Of a DNA stretch of 64,000 nucleotides, positions 1 through 12,208 are shown piece by piece. Position 1 is the first letter of the stretch; every line of letters begins with the position of its first letter. The position numbers were made by a program, and so were the translations under genes. Source of the stretch: Hydnum rufescens UP504 (Eukaryota > Basidiomycota > Agaricomycetes > Cantharellales > Hydnaceae); contig MU129036.1 in NCBI GenBank assembly GCA_014904985.1, positions 62,001-126,000 on the forward strand, read 5' to 3'. The notes under the pieces were generated by a model. It ran no database searches and was not told where the DNA came from. It saw only the letters and a list, made by a program, of their open reading frames with translations.

Positions 1-2313
1 GACGATCCATTGAATTCCAGCGATGATGCTGAAGATGTCGAAGGGTCGAGTGCCCCAAGCGACGAGGAGGGAAATTCGGATTCGGATGTCGACTCTGAGG
101 AAGAGACTCAAGCAGAGAAAGACCGTAAAGCTGCATTACTTCGCTGCTCCAGAAGACAGAGCAACAGACAATGCATCGTCCTTCAGTGCTCTGAATCTCT
201 CTCGTCCATTGGTCCGAGCGCTCACAACCTTGTCATTTTCCACACCTACTCCAATTCAAGCCTCAACGATACCCGTTGCCCTCGAAGGTCATGATGTCCT
301 TGGCTCCGCTGTTACTGGATCCGGAAAGACCGCCGCATTCATGATTCCCTCCCTCGAACGTCTCATGTACCGCGAACGCGGTGGCCCCGGTGAGATTCGC
401 GTTCTCATCCTTGTCCCTACCCGGGAGTTGGCTGTGCAATGCGCGGATGTGGGCAAGAGTCTTGCTCGATTCACGGACGTTACATTTGGTGTGGTCGTAG
501 GTAGGTTTTCGTGTGCCAATTTCCCCAAAGTTTTTTTCTCTGATCTTCTGTTGCCGCAGGTGGATTGTCTGTGAAGACCCAAGAAGCCACGCTGCGCTCC
601 CGACCGGATATTCTAATCGCGACTCCAGGCCGTCTCATTGATCACCTTCAGAACACTCCATCTTTCTCCCTCGCCGCTATTGATATCCTCATTCTCGATG
701 AGCAGATAGAATGCTTTCAGATGGATTCGCTGCGGAGCTGCAAGAGATCATAACAGCTTGTCCGAGGTCCCGGCAAACGATGTTGTTTTCTGCGACGATG
801 ACCGACGACGTGGATTCGCTTGTTCGACTCTCGATGAATCGTCCCGTACGGCTATTCGTCGACCCGAAGAAGAGTCCTTGCACGAGGCCTCGTGCAAGAG
901 TTCGTTCGTGTCAAGCGGGAGGCTGAACGCCAGGCAATTTTGATGGTCCTGTGCAGCCGAACATCGAGGCGGAACACGATCGTGTTCTTTCGCAGCAAGA
1001 AGCTTTGCCATCAGATGAGGGTCGTTTTTGGGTATCAGGTCTTCGAGCTGCTGAACTTCATGGAGATTTAACTCAAGAGCAGGCGGGTTTTCTCACGCGG
1101 ACGGTTTAGTCAAGGTGCTTTGAACTCATCCCCGTCGGTTATAGAGATTATTGTCTCTGCGTCGCTTCCGCGATGGTGAGGTCGACTACTTGCTAGCGAC
1201 CGACCTCGCTTCTCGCGGTCTCGACATTAAGGGGATGGACACCGTCATCAATTACGACATGCCGACTCAGATTGAATTGTACCTGCACCGTGTTGGACGC
1301 ACTGCTCGTGCTGGCGAGAAGGGACGGTCAGATTTTTTTTTTGCTAAGCTTTCACTTTCTTCATCTACTGATGCAGCGATTGGATACTGTTGATCGTAGC
1401 TCCATTTCTTTAGTCGGGGAGGCAGATCGCGCTATGTTAAAGGTGGCGATAAAACGGAGTGAAAATGACAAGGTTCGACATCGTCTGGTTCCAGATGAGT
1501 CTGCCAAGGCGATGCTAGCCAAACTGGAAGCCGTAAGGAATGAGGTGTCCGAAGTTCTCAAGGAAGAGCAAGAGGAGAAAGCGGTGAGTTTATGACGCGT
1601 TCCGTTGGACCCTCAAGTTAGTTGACATGCATTTGCTTCAGATTCGCCGCGCAGAAATGGAACTGAAGAAGGGCGAAAACATGATTGAACATCAAGACGA
1701 GATATTTTCTCGTCCAAAAAAGACGTGGTTCACTTCTGGCAAGGAAAAAGCCCAGGCGGAGAGTGCGTGTTCACATCTGTTTGATGCGTCCTTTGGTTCA
1801 TATCGTATCGTGGTTATTAGGCATAAGCAAAGAGCAATACGAGGCTGGGTTCCAAAGCCACAAAAAAATGACAGACGAAAAGAAAAGGAATCGATCAGGA
1901 CGAGCCCCCTCCTAAACGCGAGAAATTTGCTGGTCTGTCGCGGAAGGCGAAAACGACGGAAGCTCGCTGCAGAGGCCGATAAAGAGTTCAACGACCAAGG
2001 TGCGGTGGCGTCGGCCATCCGCGCAGCTAAACGGGCGGAGAAACCTCCAAAGATTGGCGAATACGTCCCTCCTAAAGCGAAGTCGAAATCCAAAAGCAAA
2101 GACGGGAAGAAAAGGGGAGCGAAACCGTCTGCTAAGGAACGAATTCTGGGGAGAGGGCCAAGGTTTGCCAAGGACATGGGTGCACGAAATTCTACTGGTG
2201 GGGGCGCTGCTCGTGAGGGGATAAGAGCAAAGAAAGGGGATGGTGGCATTTTGGGTGGGAAGGGCGGAGGGCGAGGCCATGGCTCGGGAGGAAAGGGAAA
2301 GAAACGTAGATAA
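1..2313 (+). CDS. DRS1: DEAD-box RNA helicase DRS1 (DDX27-like), 5' partial, with frameshifts
   Basis: ATP-dependent RNA helicase of the Drs1/DDX27 group, which acts in the nucleolus in 60S ribosomal subunit assembly. The window opens inside the acidic N-terminal region. Visible in order: Q-motif region TPTPIQA, Walker A AVTGSGKT (about 300-335), [13 protein letters not shown], the DEAD region near 700, SAT in LFSATMTDD (about 785), VINYDMP and [10 protein letters not shown] (about 1245-1320), then a basic tail ending in KKRR. An intron at about 500-560 separates VVVG from GLSVKTQ; another follows KAQAE near 1760. The reading frame slips by one base near 135, inside the DEAD motif near 705, twice between 1040 and 1150 and near 1955. 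Family identity is secure. Whether the slips are sequence errors or real lesions is open; several fall in short base runs, and this gene is normally essential. Confidence 0.85.
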
Positions 2314-2651
2314 TTTCTCTAATTCCCATTACAGACAATGCCCATAGTGGGCGTCGGCAACACTTCATATTTGTTCATATTTGCATTTGAGCACCCTGAC
2401 AGGGTCTACAGTATACCAAATCACGCTGATTTGTCCTATCGTGTCATAGAGTACTAAAAATGGTTGACTGGGCTGGAGAGCTTGAAGTCAATGTCGGGAA
2501 ATTGTCTGTCGCCTAGATAAGCGCTCACCGATTACATAATCGCAATTAAAGTTCCGGAAGCAACTTATTGTTCCACAGATGGGTGTATGCCCCTTGGATT
2601 GCCCACTACTTCTGCACTAGTGGGTGAGTTGGGACAGGCGTACACATCCCC
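2314..2651. other. Intergenic spacer between DRS1 and RasGAP
   Basis: I see no coding potential here. It should hold the DRS1 3' end and the promoter of the RasGAP gene, which are transcribed in the same direction. No clear TATA box or repeat was recognised. Confidence 0.4.
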
Positions 2652-5600
2652 ATGGATATCTCCCCATACCCCTCGCAACACATTCCCTCTTCGCGTGATT
2701 TCTCGCTGGATGGTGCATTCCTTTGGGTCAATCCCGCCACCAGTCACAAGAAATATAGTGCGAAGAGACACAAGAGTCTTCGCGATCCGGGCGATGACCG
2801 AAAGCCAGCTTTAAAAGGTGCGCCCAATCACCTTCTGTATTATGCATATTGCAACCTCTGACCCTTGATCAAACGAGAAGAGCGCGCGAGCTGGCGCAAT
2901 CTCCGCTCGTCTCCATCTATCGAACCTTGGAAGCCCGTCTCTCTGAGACTCAGTGAACACACGGGAGACCAGCGACAGGAATCATCCGCTGTTCTCCACC
3001 TCGATGACGAAGTCAGTCCGCCTCCCCACCACTCCTACCAGTGTCCTGAGGGACCCATATTTAGGACAATTCGTACCCTCCTGTTTTGATCCACTTATTG
3101 TATTGTACCGACATCCGCTTAGTCCACCGTTCATTGTTGCATACACCCGATTGTTTGGGTATATATAATCATGCGTACGTGACGCAACCACATTCACCGA
3201 ACAGTACTAATCGTTCTTGCAGCTGTCGCTATCCTTCCCCGGGGGATACTAACCGTTCCGAGCCCATATACATTCATTTCCCCAGCACTGAGAGTCTCGA
3301 CACATGGCTAGTTCTTCTTCGAACATTCACCAGTCCAGAGGTTTACGGTGCCCATTTCGCCACCCCCATGCAAGGTGGTCTGTACCGAATGTGGAGAGGT
3401 GTTGAACTCCGCCTGCTGGGGGGACGTAATGTTGGTATCAATCCCTTTGGCAGCGGGTCGAAATCGCGCAAAGAAGTACCACACGACCTCAAAACATATG
3501 GAGCAACTGGGTACGGAGGAGGAGCGATATCCTTGCACGATATTCCTAGTCTTGAAGAAAATGGCGAGTCACTTGATCAAGAGCGATTCTGCGAGATCGT
3601 CATCGGCGGGGAGGTATGCGGTCGATCGTGCATCATACGGGGCGGCGGGTCACCGTCGTGGAATGAGGACTTTATGTTTTCAGATCTCCCCCCTTTCACA
3701 ATGAATACTGCTGTCGGAAGTGATGATTCCACCCTTCGCATTATCGTTAAACGCAAGTCGACCCGGAGCACCCATTTCGATAGATTGGTCCATAAAGATC
3801 TGCGCAGCAAGAAGGCCTCCTTTCCACCGCCTTTGAATCCTGGTCTGAGTTCATCGGCATCATCCTCCCAAATGTTGTCAACGTCGCCTGCTGCGGAAAC
3901 CGCCATTCCCGGAGCCGCTATAATAGGGTCGGTTGAGATTTACTTGGCCAACTTTCGTCGTGGCGATCCGATTGAGGGATTTTTTCCAATCATTTCCCCC
4001 ATATCACCCACTACTGGTGCCGGTGGCATTCATCTCGGTGACCTCAGGCTTAATATTCTCGTCCAAGAGTAAGTTGATGACTCTTGTTCTCAGTTCCGTA
4101 CTCATGTCCCTATCCTAGAGAGGTCGTTCTTCCCCTAGAACGCTATTCTCCTGTATCAGACCTCTTAGCTCAAAAAAATATTCTTCGTCTCATTGCCGAC
4201 CTCCAAAATAGGGTGGATAATGATATGATCGCTACCCATTTAGTCCGCCTGGCTGCTTTTCGCGGAACTCTGATCAAGGACATCTGCGAGATCCTCGATG
4301 AAGAAATAGAAGGGTGTACTGAGCGTACGTGCCACCATCGTGCGATTATCTCCGCAGCGTGGCTTATTCCGCTTCTCAGCTAATACTCTCTTCAGAGACA
4401 ACAACCTTACCTTTGTCCTAAAGCAGGCGGGTAAAGACTTCGTATATTACTCTGACTTGGTGATTAACTCGTGTGTGTGCTACTCCTTCCAATAGGCCAT
4501 GTTGTATTACGGTCAAACTTTCCTTAACATGAGCGTCGGTAAAGTTATCCGCGATATGTGCGATCGTTCGATATCCTTCGACATCTACAAATCCGACAAG
4601 CATTCCGTTAAAGGGATCGCTCAGAATGTCTCCACATTTGTGTCCTGGCTACAAGAAATGTGGGATTCGATTTACAATTGCCGAAATGAGTGCCCCAGGT
4701 GCGTAACCGCTATCATTTGGAATACGCTGCCTTTCCTCCTTACCTTTTCACACTATAGGGAATTGCGGACCATTTTCAATCATATTCGAACTAGAGTAGA
4801 AGTCAAGTTTCATGGGCGTGGGGCCGAGAAGCTGCGGTGGCAGGCCGTCACAGCGTTTTGTTTTTTGAGATTTCTTACACCTGCCATCATGGATCCAGTC
4901 GAGTATCGTATCACCTCAGGTGCGGGTTTTCATTTGACGCTCGGGCCCACATCCTAACGTTCCAAGTCAGAACACCCCCTCCTGATGTGAAGAGAAGTCA
5001 GACTGAAATTGTCAAGGTCCTCCAGAAAATGGCGAACATGGAAATCCCTGAAGTGAGTACGCGTTAACCCACTTTGGAGTGCTCTGACAGCAAGTCTAGC
5101 GTGCAGATTATATGGAACCAGTATCTGTGTTTGAGAGAAAAAATCAATCCGCCATGATGGATTACATTGTTATGATCTCGTCGCCGCGCCCAGTCGACTG
5201 GATTACGAACCTCCCTCCCGGCAAGAGGGACCCTATTCGGGATGCTGCGTTAGATCGGATCTCTCACCTTAATGTTTTACACCAGGAGGGGATCCCAACA
5301 TTTCCGCGCATGTTTGATTTAGCTAAGACTCTGGCCGCCGTGACGTCTGCCGTGATTCGTAGCGCTCGTTGGCCTCGTCCGCCTCCCTTCAGCTCCCAGC
5401 TGGCTCCACCAGGCAATCTCGGCCGGATCGAAAATTTCGCTATGCTCTGCTTGTCAGTTGAGGGTGAAGCCCTGAAAGCTGTCGCTCAGCTGGATCCACA
5501 TGGTGCAGAACTTCCGGCGTCCCGGGAGGACTCTCGCCCACACACCCCTTCGGATCTGACGCACAATCAAAGTAATGTCTCCCTCTCATCCCCACCCAGT

Positions 5601-5984
5601 CCCCGTATGGTTTTTTCGCAAGATATCCATGAGAGCGGGAGCAGCACCAGCGGCGGGAAAAAGCGCTCCAGACAAACTCGCCCTTCGAGCGCGCCGTCTA
5701 CGACCTGTGGCGAATCCAACGACTCCCTTACCCTACCCACTTCTGAAGGTCAAAGTGTCGCCTCTCAACCCGACCACCGCTCCTCCTCCCTTCCTATTAC
5801 GCGATCACCCAGTGTCATGTATCGAGCCGTGGCCGAGTCCGCCCCATCTGCAAGACCAGTCGAAATCCAACCTGTTATTAGCACCGCCTCAAGCTATTCT
5901 CAAAACAGTATGCCTGACGTAGGCAAGAAGGCCAGAGCCCTCCTGGGGGCGCTGCGGATGAAGCGCAACAAGAATGAACAATGA
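2652..5984 (+). CDS. Ras GTPase-activating protein (PH-like, C2, RasGAP domains)
   Basis: Negative regulator of Ras-type small GTPases, expected to act at the plasma membrane. The PH-like region includes TDIRLVHRSLL and ends near FPSTESLDTWLVLLR (about 3090-3330). A C2-like region follows (about 3560-4070, with PSWNEDF). The GAP domain begins near 4140; it holds the LFRDNNLTF arginine-finger segment after an intron at about 4323-4395 and the FLRFLTPAIMDP signature near 4865. A serine/proline-rich tail ends at KRNKNEQ and the stop at 5982-5984. The architecture resembles SynGAP/RASAL/Bud2-type proteins; which of these is the ortholog cannot be settled by eye. The start is uncertain: 2652 opens a plausible first exon, but 2865 or other sites are possible. 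The last third recurs as fragments at 13.4 and 26.5 kb. Confidence 0.75.
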
Positions 5985-6352
5985 AACCCCCCTAGCCTCC
6001 CGCCCCTCTTTCTCTTTCTCCATTTCGGATTTATTCAATCTCCGACATGTACTATGTGCATTAATACTGGATTTTTATTTGTTGGATCTTCCATGGACGC
6101 TGGCCTCTATCGGTTGTACAATATATGTGATTAACAATGGTATGGATCAAATAACAAACCCTAATGATGGACATTATGTTGTTGTCGCCGCATTCAGAGG
6201 CTTTGACAATAAAGACAAAATTTCCCCTGAGACGATCTGAGAGGTACTGCGGACCGTGGGACGACACAACTGAAAAAAAAAAGGCGGACGTCAGATTGAC
6301 CGGTGAATCTAGGTAGAGAATAGATCGCTGCGCACCTTGGCCTCCTTATTTG
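4551..6352. repeat. Left copy of duplicated RasGAP-tail / AP-2-end segment
   Basis: This stretch is strongly similar, in the same orientation, to about 13415-15185. Similarity begins in the RasGAP domain, runs through its stop codon and the roughly 300-bp spacer, and ends inside the last codons of AP-2 alpha. The left copy carries the working RasGAP; the right copy carries the working AP-2 alpha. Confidence 0.8.
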
Positions 6353-6353
6353 T
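6290..6353 (-). pseudogene. AP-2 alpha C-terminal remnant
   Basis: On the minus strand this reads KEAKVRSDLFS and then diverges to a stop. It matches the last residues of the good AP-2 alpha gene, which reads KEAKVRSDLFSIQIHPLI. Similarity stops abruptly at about 6353, where a penta-EF-hand gene tail in the opposite orientation begins. Only about 20 codons remain. Confidence 0.75.
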
Positions 6354-6740
6354 ACGTGCGTGTGTCGTGATCAAGACCCTCACAGAAACTTTCCAAAGGT
6401 AATGTTTCTTGTTATCTCGTCTCTTTCGTCTGCCCCTCACTCCTTCACTCCTGCCCATGGAATTGGGATTGATAATCTTGATGTAAATCGCACCGGAAGG
6501 GTGTCGTTGGATTATGAGCAATTCTTGGCAGTCATTCTATCATCTCCCTGAAGAACGACCTTCACGTACCTATCCGCTGACGACAATGACGAAGACCTCG
6601 ACAATCTTCCCCAATATTTTCTGCACGACCTGATGTCTTCCATCCCCCCCCGCCCCCCCAGCTCTCCATGCATTGTAATCTGTGCAACCCTGGCTGCCTC
6701 CATGTGTACCTTTCTGTAACGTCCATGCCCTTTTCTTCCT
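6354..6740 (+). pseudogene. Penta-EF-hand protein C-terminal remnant with 3' flank
   Basis: The sequence encodes FVRACVVIKTLTETFQR, an intron of about 75 nt, then GRVSLDYEQFLAVILSSP and a stop at 6549-6551. It is the last EF-hand region of the gene at 10.6-12.1 kb, with about 190 bp of similar 3' flank up to the motif TGCATTGTAATCTGTGCAAC. The N-terminal EF-hands are absent. The final residues look more canonical than in the full-length copy, whose frame slips near this point. Confidence 0.75.
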
Positions 6741-7190
6741 TCTTCCTCCTGGTCGGGATTCACTTGTACTGCTTATCTCATCACATTGTGTTCTACGTCA
6801 CTCTTCGTTTACGAAAAAACTGATTTCCATTGTATGAGCGGGTCGCGAGATTCGGGCGGGCTGGCCAACGGCTCCACCTATCAAGTAGATTACAGTAACT
6901 ATTACACCTTGGAAAAAAACTGATATATTAGAAAATGTAAGAGATTATCACCGATTATAATAGATTAATAGATGGGAAATCAAAACACAGCAGGGAGCCT
7001 AGAGGGATGCTGCGGACAACTGGGTGTGTCACTGCACAAGGTTCCAGTCGATCCTCTTCGGCGTCTTCCGAGGCAAGGCGTGCCCATTATGGAGGCTGTA
7101 CTAGACCAACCAACTCATTCGCTCTCCGTTCTGACCGTGTCTTCCCCAACCCGCGGTCTTTCCCAGTCACTCAGCTTCTATCACCCACAA

Positions 7191-8696
7191 TGAGCGATAC
7201 AAGTAGACCAAGGCAGATGTGGACTCGGCGCTTACTTGCATTCTTCACACTCCGTCAAACCCCGAGACCCGAAGCGCAATGTGCACCCCCAACTCCCCAA
7301 GAGCATCTCCACGAATGCAATAGTATCTGTGGAGAACGCACTCAGGGAGATTCCTATTGGCATTAGTGGTGCGAGAGCGGGGATCCGTGCTTTCCTGAAT
7401 GTCATCAAGGAAATAAATGTTGTCAGTGGGACGATACGTCGAAATATATGACTGTGTTTGTTCATCCTGCTTGCCGTGCTCTTGTTCGGGATCGATCTAG
7501 ACTCCCGCCACTGATGAAAGAACGCTGCGACACCTGGAGAGTGACATTCGTCTCCTTGCAGAGCTTTTGGGACCCCTTGGTTATACGGAATCGCATCTAT
7601 TCTCTCCTGAACTTTTACACGAGCTCCGTAGGCTCGGGAGGTGAGGGTTGAATTATAACATGGAACTCATTCGGGATTGACTGGAGGATGTCATCCGGGC
7701 CAACCATGTGCAGGAAGTTGCAGGACACTTCCTGGACGATGAAGCAGTCGATATCGCCCGGTGACCATAGGCGCCGGTTCTTTTCCAGTGAACGCGAGAA
7801 TACTGGGGGTGACCTGAACTCATTCGCGGAAGGCTTCCATCTCATTTTGGACAAATTTCGTGTGCGTCCTCTCTCGCATTGGGGTCATCAGTTACATGTT
7901 TCCCAAGTCGTATTATTCCATCCTTCCTTCTGACTCTAGGTGACTGCACTCCCAATGTATTCAGTCAGCACGATGGAGGCAGCGGTGCGCCCATTGGGTA
8001 TTGTATCAAACTGTTCATGCGCCCTACTTCCGTTTTTGGATTGGGCCGTGGAATCCAGACGGGTCATGGATCACCGCTTCGGTCTCATCCAAACCTTGCG
8101 CGTGTGTGCTAGAGGATACAGAGTCAGCAGATCACGGCGTCGTGTCCATGACTCTAACCCTTCCGCCAAACCTCGAGTACGCGAATACAGTTTCGTTCAT
8201 GTAGGATTGTTGAATGCAAGGGGGATTGAGAATTGGTTGGAGATAGAAATAACGGCAACCAGTAGTACGTGGATATCTTCGGCCGCACGTTTCTTTCAGT
8301 ATGGTATTAATACTGATCGCAAGCACTGGATTGAAAGCGCGAGGGATAGTAACTTTTTTCCGGACGAACGAGGCTCTAGTTCGTGGTGCTGTCGCATACA
8401 GGGATTTCCCCGCCTTAGTAGGAGATCCGGGTCAATCGATGAGTGACCTGGCGAGGCAGATCGAAGACCGCCTAAATACGGATCCACGAGTTGGGTTTTC
8501 TTCCAATGTATTCACTCAATCCGCAACTGACAAGACAATCGTGCAGTTTCGTGCATACGATGTGTATGCGATGTTTCTTCCCTATAGTCGGCAGGCTGTG
8601 GATCCTCCCGGGAACCGACTCTATGACCACTCGGACAAGTTGAAGGCATTCATTCATCACTTGCTTACTGATGAGGAGGTGCGCCATGAACTATGA
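7191..8696 (+). CDS. Hypothetical protein, fragmentary exons
   Basis: I do not recognise this gene. Plausible coding pieces are MSDTSRPRQMW (7191), a segment containing PIGISGARAGIRAFLNVIKE (about 7345-7415) and a C-terminal piece with VQFRAYDVYAMFLPYSRQ (about 8540-8600) ending before a stop at 8694-8696. Between them the frame changes several times; introns explain some changes, but stops near 7650 and 7760 suggest damage. The PIGISGARAG segment is faintly like N-terminal adaptor regions of fungal NACHT-type proteins; that is a guess. The gene sits between the remnants of the rearranged AP-2 alpha/PEF block. Confidence 0.3.
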
Positions 8697-9009
8697 GCAC
8701 GGGTTCCAGGTGAGCAGAGAAGACATGAGTGGGGTTTACAATAAAGGAAGAGGTTTAACCTCCCAAAACATTGGCGTTATGTGCGCACTGGAGCCGAAAT
8801 CATACGGATTTGAAAGCCTTGTTACTTTACAATCGAACCTGAGCCCTTCACAGTCATCCCATATTTTCTCCCTGAGAACATAGCGGGGGGAACTCATTCG
8901 ACGTAGTAGTACACCGAATAGGTTTGTCTGTCTTCAAACACAGGTCCTAGGCAGAGATGAATAACTATCTTGGGAGTCGACGATTCTGAAAGGGGACCCC
9001 TAGTGCCGA
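8697..9009. other. Spacer, nothing recognised
   Basis: About 310 bp without recognisable coding sequence, RNA gene or repeat. It separates the hypothetical gene from the larger AP-2 alpha remnant. Confidence 0.35.
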
Positions 9010-9800
9010 TAATGCATCACCGGACGAGGCAGTAGTAGGCGTAGAGGTCATATTGAGGCCACTGGCAGCGAGAGAGGATAGGATATCAACCTCTGTCGCC
9101 GTAATCGAAGTCCCCTGTGAAATGTCGGGAATAAGCTCAGGTGGAGCGGCGGGATGGCCTGAAGTGGGGAAGTGTGTTGTGTTCTCTGTTTGTGGGTACC
9201 TCCGAATTGTCCCAAGCTTCTTGGATGCCTCGCGTTTCCATTGTTCGCCTCTTTGGCACCGATGATCCAGGGTCCCGCTTGTCAGCCCATATCGCCGCGC
9301 TTGGCAAAAGTTGGCATGGGGCCGGCTCAACAGTGCCGATTCCCTTTCAGGGAACGGCGGCATTTCTTTACATGTACGAGGAGAGTAATTCGTCCTCCTC
9401 TCCACGCTGGACGATCGCTAGTTATTCACACGCCCGCTGCATTGGAGCTCTGCATCTAGAACATGCCTGATACCGTTCGAGCACGTTGACTAGTAGCTGA
9501 GACTTGATCTCGGGGGAATACATTCACCCATTTGATGCAAGTCGAAAGGAGGACGCGGCGCTCTCGTCACCTCACCGCGGAGGAGAGATGGGGATTTGGA
9601 CTGTAGAGCAATGAGCTTGTTCCATGGGACTCATAAACCAGATTCGTCGGGCGGTGAGATGGCCATGTTCGCCGAGAACATAATACCTGTTGTGGAAACG
9701 TTGCATCAGCAGGTACCCAAGACTTTCCCATTCTATCTGCATACCATGAGACTCTCGTGACAGGTCGGGGATTTGAGTGGTTTGGTGGCATATTCTTGCA
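9010..9800 (-). pseudogene. AP-2 alpha internal remnant
   Basis: Minus-strand reading gives MPPFPERESALLSRPHA, REASKKLGTIRR, PAAPPELIPDISQGTS and, further upstream, SPMEQ. All correspond to the middle of AP-2 alpha (about 15920-16650 in the good copy). Several single-base slips and small insertions break the frame. The N-terminal trunk and the C-terminal appendage domain are missing. At its right end similarity fades just past the intron before the GYVLGEYGHL segment. Confidence 0.8.
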
Positions 9801-10572
9801 GGCGCACTTGGGGGGAAGAGAAGGGAAGGGGCGCCCATATACCCTACACTGTACGAAGGGGTTAAATACTCGCCACGCGCTCGGTTTGCACTGGTATACG
9901 ATCACTGAAGCGATGGGAATAGTTCCACCATCCCAAGAGCAAGAACGCAAGGACCATCCCAACGAGTGTGAATGGACTCATAAGCCTCGCGAGTTATACC
10001 AAGCAGTAATCGCTTCTTTACCTTGACATCATGGAGGTCGAACCGCAGCATCACTATTTTGCCATGCCGGCCACTGGCACGACGGGGGAAGGAGGTCAAG
10101 AGACTAGATAGATCGAGTACTATACGGCGACGATACCCATTCTCGACAATCGGTCGAATATCTTCGGGGAGGGAGGCTCATTTCTGCTTGTTGTCAAAGC
10201 TCGACAGCGTTCAGTCGGCGCCCTTGGTCTCGGGCGGAGTGGCTGTGTCCGGCAACATCCGCCCGGGTGTGGCCTTCCCGTATCTCGTGGCCCGCTATGC
10301 ACAGACAGCGAAAACGTGCTTTTCATAACGAAGAGTGATGTACCACCACACAATGTGACAAGAGCACAAGTGAAATCCCCGAGGAGGAAGAAGGAAGAAG
10401 AAGATGGTGGAGGACAGCCGGACTCGGATGCGACGGCGGCGGGAGAGCGCCGGTCGGTTAAACCTTGGATTTCTTTCCTATTTTCCTCCGCTTGCCTATC
10501 AAGGCACCCGGCCTTATCGGGCCTTCATAGGCTGAGGTTAGCCCGTTATTCACTCCAAGTACGATAAGACAT
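9801..10572. other. Unassigned segment between AP-2 remnant and PEF gene
   Basis: No gene is supported. A minus-strand open frame at about 9902-10099 contains SFPRRASGRHGKIVML, but no family was recognised and there is no clear splice partner. The left edge follows the AP-2 alpha remnant; the right edge is the 3' flank of the penta-EF-hand gene. Confidence 0.3.
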
Positions 10573-12056
10573 CTAATTGTCCATTGTGTAGTCCTCTAGT
10601 GTAGACCTGAGTCCCTGCAGAAGGAAATATGAAAAGGCATACATGGAGCCAGCCCAAAGGTTGCACAGATTACAATGCATGAATAGGACGGGAAATGGGA
10701 GACATTCAGGTCGCGCAGAAAGTATGACTCGGGAGTGGGATGTATCGTCGGTGTCTTCGTCATTTTCGTAAGCGATAGCCTTGGTGACGGGTCTGTGACG
10801 GTGCTTCTTCAAGGAGATGAGAGAATCAAGCTGTAAGAATTGATCATAATTCAACGACACCCTTCCGTTGTGATCAACATCAAGACTAATATCAATCCCA
10901 ATTCAACGGACAGATGTGAAGGAGTCAGGAGGTAGGCGAAAGAGACATGAGATGACAAGAAACATCACCTTTGGAAAGTGTCTGTGAGGGTCTTGATAAC
11001 GACGCATGCACGCACAAACCTATCCAGAATCCAGAAGATATCCGTATATGTTTATGAAAGACACCACAAGCACAAAAGATATGGACAAACCGATCAAAGG
11101 TCATACCGGCAGTCGATCGGGGGCCATATAGGGGTTGGTAGGATTGGCTTTAGGGGTATCGTAGCGTATTTCTTCTCCACCAAACTGAGCAGATAGGGTG
11201 ACAGTCCATAGCCGAATCGTGCAAGAGCGTTGGCGAGCTCTTCGCCCTCTATCGACCCAGACGAGTCTGTGTCGAAGTGTCGGAACACACTGAATTGGGG
11301 GGTGTCATGGGTTCACCACAAGCAATACCTCGGAGAACAAATGAGAAGCTCACTTCTGCCACTCTGAATAAATGGGGAACCTTAGTCGCACCGAGACATC
11401 GGGGACGGAAGTGTGGAATGAGCACTCCACCTTGAATATACGTCCACATCCCGCAGAACTTTGGGAAAGCGAGGGATCCAGTCTTCCTAACGTCCTAGTA
11501 AAGTGAATAAATAAAAGTATCGCTATGGCCGGTAACAAACGGAACCCACGAAGATATTCAGTAACATCTTGCATCTACAGAAAAGTTGAATGAAATGCCC
11601 CAGCAATGAATCAAGAGATCTGGCATGGCACGCACGTATCAAGATCAAAAGCTGTTGAGAATGGTGATAAAAATGAGATGTCCGGGATACTAGACAAGAC
11701 GACGTACAGGACCAGTTCCCGTTCACCAAGGCTTTCTGGAGCTCATCGACGTGGATTGATCCTGATCTACGGGATCCCCCAGTAAACAGTCAGCTAATGG
11801 ATTCGCTTCAGGAATCTCAGACACACCCGTCAGTATCCACAGACATAAACCAGCCCCAAAGCACACGATCGGCTCCAGGAGGAGGAGGAGTGCCTCCAAA
11901 TCCTGTCCTGGGGGTAGGATACTGCCCTTGGTTGGAAGAGCCAGGGTTCCCGCCAGTATAAGTAGGAGGAATTTGGGCTGAAAGGCCGGCGTTGACGCTG
12001 GGGCGTCGGCGTGCGGGCCTTCCGCCATTTGGATATGGAGGGAGAGAGGGGGACAT
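10573..12056 (-). CDS. Penta-EF-hand calcium-binding protein (peflin/ALG-2-like)
   Basis: Calcium-sensor protein of the PEF family, usually membrane-associated in a calcium-dependent way. The start at 12056 gives a Pro/Gly-rich N-terminus, then LWGWFMSVDTDG (EF1) and DELQKALVNGNW. After introns follow LLNIF, TGSLAFPKFCGMWTYIQ (EF2), then FRHFDTDSSGSIEGEELANALARFGY (given here as FRHFDTDSSGSIEGEEL) (EF3), and FVRACVVIKTLTDTFQR with DHNGRVSLNYDQF (last EF-hands). At least five introns are needed. Compared with the remnant at 6.4 kb, one extra base near 10825 moves the stop; in the ancestral frame translation would end near 10809, literally read it runs to 10573. Family assignment is firm; exact exon borders are not. 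Confidence 0.78.
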
Positions 12057-12208
12057 GGCTGTCTATATTCGTAAGACTTGATCGCGAGGGGGAGTCAAAG
12101 GACACCCCTATGGGCCACCATACAAGTTTCTTATCACTGGTGCCTTTCAGCTGGGCTTTCCAACCCTAAAGATGTACATGGTAGTTTTTCACAACTTCTC
12201 ACAAGTTC

